Shown one piece after another: positions 55,401 to 62,078 of a stretch of 64,000 bases of DNA (positions are counted from its first letter, which is position 1; every line of letters begins with the position of its first letter). This DNA is from an uncultured Agrobacterium sp. (lineage in GTDB: Bacteria > Pseudomonadota > Alphaproteobacteria > Rhizobiales > Rhizobiaceae): positions 186,001 through 250,000 of the forward strand of contig CAJYTK010000009.1 in NCBI GenBank assembly GCA_913777615.1, read 5' to 3'. Under the pieces are notes generated by a model. It saw only the letters and a list, made by a program, of their open reading frames with translations. It did no database searches and was not told the DNA's origin. The position numbers were made by a program, and so were the translations under genes.

Positions 55401-57164
55401 GGAAAGGACGCCGATATCGAACGTCCGTTCGCTGATGACGCTGAAGCCGAGATTTTCCAGAAGCGGCACGCGGCGCGACAGCGGCAGATGGCCGTCACGG
55501 TGGAAGATCTTCAACGAGAGAATGTTCTGAGCCTGCTCAGGCGTACGGTAGAACTCGATGCGAACCGGCTCGCCCTTGGCAGTGGCGACGATATCGGCCA
55601 TGTCGCCGATCGCTTCCTCTGGCGTGAAGGCTTCCTGATAGGCCTGATCGACATCGAGCGACGGAGCGCCTGGCTCTGAGAGTGCGGTGAAATGATCGAT
55701 CCAGCGTGCGGCGATATCGCTGACGGCATCTTCCAGCTTGTCCTGCGCAATCCGCGGGGTCTTGCCATTACTGCGCCCGACGATGAAGTGAACGCGGGCC
55801 AGTGCCCCTTCCGGAAACGCCGGGTAATAGGCGGAGATGTGGCCGTCATAGACGCGGGCGAGATAGTCGCCGATCTTTTCGCGCACATAGGAATTATACT
55901 CCTCTCGCGGCACATAGATGATGACGGAGACGAAGCGGTCGAAACGATCGATACGGGCAAGCACCCTCACCCGCGGACGGTCGGCAAGCTCCATGATCTG
56001 CTCTGTGTAGCGAACCAGAAGATCGGTTTCGATCTGGAAGAGGTCGTCACGCGGATAGGATTCAAGCGTGTTGTGCAGTATGCGCCCCGAGTGGCTGTTG
56101 GGGTCGAAGCCGAAATGCTCTTCCACCTCGGCGGCCTTGGCGCGCAGAAGGGGTATATCCCTGACCGAGCGTGTATAAGCGGTTGCAGTGAACAGGCCAA
56201 CGATGCGCAGTTCGCCGATCACGTTGCCATCAGCGTCGAAACGCTTGATGCCGATATAGTCCATATAGGCGCGGCGATGGACGAGCGACTTGACGTTGGC
56301 CTTGGTGACAATGAGAAAATCCGGGCCGTCCAGAAACGCCAGGATTTCCGGCGTTGTCATCACAGCATCCTTGCCAAGCCGCAGCACGCGCACATCAGGA
56401 TCGCTCAATATCCCGAGACCGACACCGTCGCCGCGCTCGATCTTCGCCGAACTTCCTTTGCCGGAATAGATGTAGTCGCGCATGCCGAGAAAAGTGAAAT
56501 TGTCCTTGCGTAGCCATTCGAGGAATTCTGTGGCTTCTGCGCGGTCAGCCTTGCGGCGCGAGGAACCGCGCTCCTTCAATTCGTGCAGCGCCTCATCGAG
56601 CTTGGCCAACATTGGCTTCCAGTCGCTATAGGCAGACTGAACCTGGGCTAGAACAAAGCGAAGCCGCTCTTTCAATGCGTCTGCAGCCTGAGATGAGATT
56701 GGCGCGATATGCAGCTGGATGAGGCTGATAGTGTTTTGCGCTGCATCGGTGTCCGGATCGGCCAGCCTATAGCCGCCAATCGCCTGGGCATCGGCCACCA
56801 TGATAGGATGTATTGCGAGATAAAGGCTACGATAGCTGCTGGTCACTTCCCCCATGATCGAGTCATAAAGGAAGGGCATATTGCCCCCAATGATCGTGAG
56901 AATGGAAACCGGGACCTCACGCGGAGACACACCCTCGACCTGCGCAATGCCGATATAGGGACGACCGTCTTTCCAGTGCGACAATTCGCTCGATGTATGG
57001 CTTGCCGCGAGCGCCAGCATCTCCGGCGAATAGTATTCGATATCGTCAGTGCTGGCACGACTAAAAAGTGTAGTTGGATCGATAAAGGGCTTGCCATTGG
57101 CTTGCGCCAGATTTTTTGCTTTTTCGAGCTGTTTGTCGCGTTTTGGGTTGCTTCGGTAGCCCAT
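52401..57164 (-). CDS. NAD-dependent glutamate dehydrogenase, large (180-kDa) class
   Basis: 1587-residue catabolic enzyme oxidising glutamate to 2-oxoglutarate and ammonia, as first described in Streptomyces and Caulobacter. A long N-terminal regulatory region with ACT-like segments covers about 1-700. The catalytic domain follows (about 700-1240) with [46 protein letters not shown], and the NAD fold [21 protein letters not shown]. A helical C-terminal domain completes it. Length is normal for the class. No anabolic GDH in the window. Together with the sugar-acid island it places two routes into or out of 2-oxoglutarate here, but they are far apart and not obviously linked. Confidence 0.97.
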   Translation of the reverse strand: [1587 protein letters not shown]

Positions 57165-57698
57165 TTTGCCTTCTTTCTTCCGAAAATCCGTCCATCTCGA
57201 CGATAAAAGGGAGAAAAATCATGATTTTCCCCAAACTCGAATCGGATATTGGCCCGGAATTATGAATAGTTTAAGTGGCAATCGACAATTTAAAGAAGCG
57301 CTTGGAATTTAATCGATTGACCCCGCTTGGCCGCTCGATTTCGATGGTTTATTGTGCGCTTGATGTTAACGTCTGAATAATCCTTGTTGTGACTCCAGAG
57401 TCACGGTGGAAGCAAATTATTGATTTCCACGTATTTTTGTGGTAGACAGATAAAACTGATCCACAGCGCGGCACTTGTGTGCCCTAAAACACCACGAAAG
57501 CAAATCATCAATTGCACGCGGTTTCCGTGACATATCCTACTTTTGTGTTATCGATCCCCAGATTGCAAGATGGGTTCTTTTTGCGTGCTTGGCTGGACCA
57601 GTGCGGAGTCACCTGACGGTTTCCCCCGTCTCATCCGGGCCTGACCGACCCGACCCCGGAAACCCCCGGGTGTATGTAACAGGGAGTTTTTAAAACGA
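57165..57698. other. Long divergent intergenic region between gdh and carD
   Basis: 534 bases. I see no supported gene; a 72-codon plus-strand frame ending just before carD has no ribosome site or family features. The region is AT-richer than the coding DNA and contains the 16-bp GANTC palindrome at 57389-57404, an inverted repeat GTGGAA...TTCCAC at 57406-57431, and a further GAGTC at 57606-57610. A long 5' leader for carD or a small RNA is possible. Confidence 0.5.
57389..57404. promoter_or_regulatory. Palindrome with two CcrM (GANTC) sites
   Basis: GTGACTCCAGAGTCAC is a perfect 16-bp dyad containing GACTC and GAGTC, both CcrM methylation targets, upstream of carD. Methylation state could couple the promoter to the replication cycle; inference. 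Confidence 0.5.
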
Positions 57699-58271
57699 AT
57701 GACGACCCAGCAGAAGAAATCTCCAGCGCGCCACGGTTTTAAAACCGGAGAAGCGATCGTTTATCCCGCTCACGGTGTCGGTACCATTTCGGCAATCGAG
57801 GAACAGGAAGTCGCGGGCATGAAGCTCGAACTTTTCGTCATCGATTTCGAGAAAGACAAGATGCGCCTCAAGGTGCCTGTCGCCAAGGCTGTCAGCATCG
57901 GCATGCGAAAGCTGTCCGAAGGGGATTTCGTTGAGCGTGCGCTGAAGGTTGTTCAGGGCAAGGCACGTGTCAAGCGCACCATGTGGTCGCGTCGCGCGCA
58001 GGAATATGACGCCAAGATCAATTCCGGCGATCTGATCGCCATCGCAGAAGTGGTTCGCGATCTTTACCGCGCCGAGAACCAGCCTGAGCAGTCTTACTCC
58101 GAACGTCAGCTTTACGAAGCCGCTCTCGACCGCATGGCTCGCGAAATTGCAGCCGTGAACAAGATGTCCGAGACCGAAGCTGTTCGCCTTGTCGAGGTCA
58201 ACCTCAATAAAGGCCCCAAGCGCGGCAAGGCCGTCGAAGAAGACGACGCGCCGGAAGAAGAAGCCGCTTAA
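57699..58271 (+). CDS. carD: CarD/CdnL-family RNA polymerase-binding regulator
   Basis: 190-residue regulator. The N-terminal RNA-polymerase-interacting Tudor-like domain (about 10-70) reads FKTGEAIVYPAHGVGTISAIEEQEVAGMKLELFVIDFEKDKMRLKVP. A helical DNA-binding domain follows (MWSRRAQEYDAKINSGDLIAIAEVVRDLYR and YEAALDRMAREIAAVNK). CarD/CdnL proteins stabilise open complexes, especially at rRNA promoters. The C-terminal tail is acidic (EEDDAPEEEAA). Closed by a strong terminator. Confidence 0.96.
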   Translation: MTTQQKKSPARHGFKTGEAIVYPAHGVGTISAIEEQEVAGMKLELFVIDFEKDKMRLKVPVAKAVSIGMRKLSEGDFVERALKVVQGKARVKRTMWSRRAQEYDAKINSGDLIAIAEVVRDLYRAENQPEQSYSERQLYEAALDRMAREIAAVNKMSETEAVRLVEVNLNKGPKRGKAVEEDDAPEEEAA

Positions 58272-58293
58272 GGCTTGTCACTTACAGAATGTC

Positions 58294-58325
58294 AAAAAAC
58301 CCGCCCGCTTCGTGGCGGGTTTTTT
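58294..58325 (+). terminator. Terminator of carD
   Basis: AAAAAACCCGCC / GGCGGGTTTTTT stem with a short loop, 22 bases after the carD stop; A-run on the 5' side. Confidence 0.92.
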
Positions 58326-58392
58326 GTTTCTTTCGCAAAGATGGCCATTCTGTGTTGAGGGTCTCCCGATGCGTCAATCTTTCTCTAAGGCA

Positions 58393-58938
58393 CTATAAAA
58401 CCTGGATAATCTGTCCTCTATGAAGGTGCGACAAAAGACGGCGCATATCTCTGGGGTGAAGCGCGACGCAGCCGGCAGTCGGCTCGTAACCCGGACGGAT
58501 CATATGCATGAAGATGGCTGAGCCACGATTGCGCTGCCTGCATCTGACGTTCCAGTCGAGCACCAGGCAAACGTCGTAAAGGCCGTCCTCCCTGCGGATC
58601 TCCTCATGGCTCGGTTTGAACGGAGCTTTGACCATCCGATTGTAGTTCGGATCGCTTGGCGCATCGCACCACAACATCGACTTTACCGCCCTACGCAATG
58701 TCAAGCGAGTTTGAACCGCCCGCATGCGCTCTCCCCGGATGAAGCCGTAAAGCAGCGGCATCTGCGCAATCGGTGTTTTACCATCGCCTTCGCACTTGAA
58801 AGCGGTGCGACCCTTGCGACCAATCGCAGCCTGAAACGTTAAGTGACCTAGCTGAACGATCGCTCGACTTTTGCTTAAAGGGGAGGGACGAACGAGAAGT
58901 CTTGGAGCTGGTGCTCGAGATTTAATCTTTCTGGTCAT
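58393..58938 (-). CDS. L,D-transpeptidase (YkuD) family protein
   Basis: 181-residue protein with a YkuD catalytic domain: GDGKTPIAQMPLLYGFIRGE, and the active-site region SAIFMHMIRPGYEPTAGCVALHPRDM, giving H and the nucleophile C in T-A-G-C. The arginine that usually follows in SxGCxR is replaced by A-L, a variant common among Rhizobiales. The N-terminus is basic (TRKIKSRAPAPRLLVRPSPLSK) and shows no signal peptide or membrane anchor. L,D-transpeptidases form 3-3 cross-links or attach proteins to peptidoglycan; how this one reaches the periplasm is unclear. Confidence 0.85.
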   Translation of the reverse strand: MTRKIKSRAPAPRLLVRPSPLSKSRAIVQLGHLTFQAAIGRKGRTAFKCEGDGKTPIAQMPLLYGFIRGERMRAVQTRLTLRRAVKSMLWCDAPSDPNYNRMVKAPFKPSHEEIRREDGLYDVCLVLDWNVRCRQRNRGSAIFMHMIRPGYEPTAGCVALHPRDMRRLLSHLHRGQIIQVL

Positions 58939-59079
58939 CACTCTTCTTCACGAGATTTTGCTTTGAAGATGCTTCACCCTGACGTCATAGCACGGCGTTA
59001 TTGCCGCACAAGGGTTGACGCGAAGCGCGCAAACCGCTGAATTGGTTTGGAAATTAAATAGGAAAGGTGAAGGCATTCT

Positions 59080-59763
59080 ATGACGGCCCGTACATTGCTT
59101 CTGGTTGATGACGACGACGATCTGCGCGACACCCTTGCCGAACAGCTTTCGCCCTATGATGAGTTCTCGCTTCTCACTGGCGCGAGCGCCAACGACGCCA
59201 TACAGACGGTAAAATCCGCACAGGTCGATTTGCTGATCATGGATGTGGGCCTGCCGGACATGGACGGGCGCGAAGCCGTGAAGCTGATGCGCAAGAACGG
59301 CTTCAAGTCTCCCATTATCATGCTCACCGGCCACGATACCGATTCCGACACCATACTGGGTCTCGAGGCTGGCGCGAACGACTATGTGACGAAACCTTTC
59401 CGCTTCGCAGTCCTCCTTGCTCGCATCCGTGCGCAGCTGCGCCAGTACGAGCAAAGCGAAGACGCGGTCTTTACTGTCGGACCTTACCAGTTCAAGCCAA
59501 GCCAGAAGCTGCTGACCACGGAAGACGGCAAGAAGATCCGCCTGACGGAAAAGGAAGCAGCCATCATCCGCTACCTCTACCGCGCTGGCAGCGCCGTCGT
59601 TACACGCGACGTTTTGCTGGAAGAGGTCTGGGGTTACAATTCAGGTGTCACCACCCACACGCTTGAAACCCATGTCTATCGGCTTCGTCAGAAGATCGAG
59701 CGCGATCCGTCAAATGCGGAAATTCTCGTCACCGAGAACGGCGGCTACAAAATCGTCCCTTAG
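59080..59763 (+). CDS. OmpR/PhoB-type response regulator (CenR/OtpR-like)
   Basis: 227-residue response regulator. Receiver domain about 1-120: acidic DDDDD cluster, phosphoacceptor D54 in LLIMDVGLPDMDG, T83 in IMLTGHD and K105 in YVTKPF. The C-terminal winged helix (about 135-225) ends THTLETHVYRLRQKIERDPSNAEILVTENGGYKIVP. The sequence and its neighbour with a cyclic-nucleotide-binding domain recall OtpR of Brucella and CenR of Caulobacter/Sinorhizobium, envelope-related regulators. No histidine kinase is in the window, so the cognate sensor is elsewhere. Confidence 0.88.
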   Translation: MTARTLLLVDDDDDLRDTLAEQLSPYDEFSLLTGASANDAIQTVKSAQVDLLIMDVGLPDMDGREAVKLMRKNGFKSPIIMLTGHDTDSDTILGLEAGANDYVTKPFRFAVLLARIRAQLRQYEQSEDAVFTVGPYQFKPSQKLLTTEDGKKIRLTEKEAAIIRYLYRAGSAVVTRDVLLEEVWGYNSGVTTHTLETHVYRLRQKIERDPSNAEILVTENGGYKIVP

Positions 59764-59881
59764 GGCCTTTTGTGGCATGCCCCCTTGTGTTGGCGCTCAC
59801 ATTGGTTGAAAACCAGTCGGACCGTGTGCCCTTGTTTGAGAGACGCGGCTTCCGACTTCGATCTCCCATCTGGACCAGCTC

Positions 59882-60337
59882 ATGGCGTTGAACGACGATA
59901 TCAAGCTTTTCGCGCAGGTGCCGCTGTTTCAGGGTTTCAGCGAGGACCAGCTGAGGCTGATCGCGTTTGGCGCAGAGCGCCGGCGCGTTTCTGAAGGGCA
60001 TATGCTGTTTCGCCAGCACTCTCCCGCCGAATGCGCATTTGTCGTCTGTCATGGAAGCTTCGATCTCTGGACCGAGGACCGTGACGGTACGCGCGAAATC
60101 CAGGCAACGGTCGGCAGTGGCTGCCTTCTGTCGGAACTCGCGCTCTTCACCCTGTGCGAGCGCAAGTTTACGGCCGTTGCGCGCCAGGATTCCGAGGTCA
60201 TCCGCATCACCCGTATTCTTTTCCATCGTATGATCGAGGAATTTCCGGATGTGGCACAGGTGGTGACCGAGCGCATCCGCGGAAATATCGCGGCGCTCGC
60301 CTCCAGTGCGGCTGCGATGCAAAAGCGCTTTCTCTAA
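59882..60337 (+). CDS. Stand-alone cyclic-nucleotide-binding domain protein
   Basis: 151-residue protein made almost entirely of one cNMP-binding beta-roll: LFQGFSEDQLRLIAFGAERRRVSEGHMLFRQ, CAFVVCHGSFDLWTEDRDG, and GCLLSELALFTLCERKFTAVARQDSEVIRITR. It lacks the C-terminal winged helix of CRP/FNR proteins, so it is unlikely to bind DNA itself. It follows the response-regulator gene by 118 bp, same strand, and may act with it. Whether it binds cAMP, cGMP or another ligand is not decided by the sequence. Confidence 0.85.
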   Translation: MALNDDIKLFAQVPLFQGFSEDQLRLIAFGAERRRVSEGHMLFRQHSPAECAFVVCHGSFDLWTEDRDGTREIQATVGSGCLLSELALFTLCERKFTAVARQDSEVIRITRILFHRMIEEFPDVAQVVTERIRGNIAALASSAAAMQKRFL

Positions 60338-60349
60338 GAGGCGCTATCT

Positions 60350-61153
60350 TCAGAACTTGAAATGTGCCGTGACAGGCACGTGGTCAGAAGGGCGGTTCCA
60401 ACCGCGGGCTTCCTTCAGGATTTCTATGCGGTCGAGCGACGGGCCCAAATCCTGCGATGACCAGATATGGTCAAGACGGCGGCCGCGATTGGCGGCCTCC
60501 CAGTCCTTGGCCCGATAGCTCCACCACGTGTAGATCTTTTCCGTCTCCGGCACGTTGAGCCGCATCAGGTCGAGCCAGTTGCCACGCTTCATCACCTCCA
60601 TGAGCCCCTCCGTTTCGACAGGCGTATGGCTGACGATCTTCAGCAATTGCTTATGCGACCAGACGTCGTTTTCCAACGGAGCGATGTTCAAGTCACCGAC
60701 CAGGATAGACGAAGTGCCAGGCATACTGTCAGCGCTCAGCACCTTCATCTCTTCCACGAAGTCGAGCTTGTGGCCGAACTTCGGATTGATCGACCGGTCC
60801 GGCTCATCGCCACCTGCCGGGACATAAAAGTTATGAAGGCGAATGCGGCGACTGCCGAACTCTACCAGCGCGGAGATATGGCGGGCGTCCCCTACCCCGC
60901 AGTAATCCTGGCGATGATCTTCTGTGAGCGGCAGCTTCGAAGCGATGGCGACGCCGTGATAGCCTTTCTGACCGTGAATAATGATGTGCTCATAGCCAAG
61001 CGCCCGCAAAGGCTTCAGCGGGAATTCGCCGTTCGGGCACTTGGTTTCCTGCAAGCAGAGAACGTCTGGCTTGTAACGCACCAGGAATTGCTCGACGATC
61101 GGCATGCGTAGCCGCACCGAGTTGATGTTCCAGGTGGTTATTGAAAAAGCCAT
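60350..61153 (-). CDS. xthA: Exodeoxyribonuclease III
   Basis: 267-residue AP endonuclease/3'-exonuclease of base excision repair. EEP-family motifs: ITTWNINSVRLRMP, the metal-binding E in LCLQETKC, YHGVAI, the catalytic GDLNIAP, W-rich YTWWSYRAKDWEAANRGRRLDHIW and C-terminal RPSDHVPVTAHF. Convergent with the cyclic-nucleotide-binding gene, 12 bases apart. Confidence 0.97.
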   Translation of the reverse strand: MAFSITTWNINSVRLRMPIVEQFLVRYKPDVLCLQETKCPNGEFPLKPLRALGYEHIIIHGQKGYHGVAIASKLPLTEDHRQDYCGVGDARHISALVEFGSRRIRLHNFYVPAGGDEPDRSINPKFGHKLDFVEEMKVLSADSMPGTSSILVGDLNIAPLENDVWSHKQLLKIVSHTPVETEGLMEVMKRGNWLDLMRLNVPETEKIYTWWSYRAKDWEAANRGRRLDHIWSSQDLGPSLDRIEILKEARGWNRPSDHVPVTAHFKF

Positions 61154-61236
61154 GCCTCACGCTCCATCTCGTCTTGAGTGGAGGCAGGCTTATAACATCG
61201 GACATAAAACGGAAACCGCTTTCTGCCGAGCGATCG

Positions 61237-61911
61237 TCAGCCGCGTTTGCGGACGTCTTCGTAGTTGATGGCAAAAACCTTGTCGTCGAGGTTCACGCCC
61301 GTTTGAACGTTGAAGATCATCACGGTCGTGTCCTTGTTCTGGGCGTCCGTGGTCGTCCATTGACGGAGGTCGAAGGTTTTCGGGTCGAACATCAGCGTGA
61401 TGGTGGAATCGCCGAAAATGCTTTTATCACCGAGAACGATAGTGATCAGATCGGACTCTTCCTTGACGCTGCGAACCTTCTGGTTGCTAAGGTCGATCTT
61501 GTCGGAAAGCAAGAGGCTGAGCGGCGTCTTTGACAGCGGATAGAGGTCCCAGGTCTTCAGCTTCATATTGCCGATGACGACGTTGCGGCCATCCGCAATC
61601 ACGCGCATGGGCGACGGGTCTTCGTAGTTGAAGCGAAGTTTTCCGGGCCGCGAAATATAAAACTTGCCGCCGGTTTGTTCGCCACGCGGGCCGAACTGAA
61701 CGAACTCGCCCATCATCGTCTTGACCGACGAGAAGTGATTGGCGATCTTCTGCGCCGTTGCGCCGTCACCTGCACCCTGGGCAAAAGCCGCGACCGGCGA
61801 AAGTGCTACAGAGGCTGCCGCTGCCGAAAACAGTGTCATCGCAGCTCTGCGCGTCATGCTGCTTTCAAGGCCGGAATGCTGAGCGGAAACGACCGAGCGG
61901 GTATTCTTCAT
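61237..61911 (-). CDS. LolA-like outer-membrane lipoprotein carrier / DUF-type periplasmic chaperone
   Basis: 224-residue exported protein. The N-terminus has a leader with a twin-arginine-like motif (MTRRAAMTLFSAAAASVALSPVAAFA, about 19-44). The LolA-like domain has KIANHFSSVKTMMGEFVQFGPRGEQTGGKFYISRPGKLRFNYEDPSPMRVIADGRNVVI, and a later FDPKTFDLRQWTTTDAQNKDTTVMIFN. ATG 61911 follows AAGGAG with 7 bases spacing. It would carry lipoproteins across the periplasm, although fold alone cannot separate LolA from LolA-like paralogues. Upstream neighbour is ftsK, same strand, in the frequent alphaproteobacterial order ftsK-lolA-xthA. Confidence 0.87.
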   Translation of the reverse strand: MKNTRSVVSAQHSGLESSMTRRAAMTLFSAAAASVALSPVAAFAQGAGDGATAQKIANHFSSVKTMMGEFVQFGPRGEQTGGKFYISRPGKLRFNYEDPSPMRVIADGRNVVIGNMKLKTWDLYPLSKTPLSLLLSDKIDLSNQKVRSVKEESDLITIVLGDKSIFGDSTITLMFDPKTFDLRQWTTTDAQNKDTTVMIFNVQTGVNLDDKVFAINYEDVRKRG

Positions 61912-62078
61912 TCTGTTCTCCTTCATCGCATTCCATGTGCCGAAAAAACACGGCGGCTTCATGACATGGAGCGACGGCTATAACGTCGAAAGCACACGCC
62001 TGGTTGCGGTTACTGAACCGGCACACAGGCGGCGGGTGCCAAAGACCAACCCGCGGTGGCGCATCCGGCATGTGAGGC

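Noticed and set aside
57475-57693. Possible 72-residue protein upstream of carD
   Set aside because: No ribosome site, unrelated composition, and it lies in the probable carD leader.
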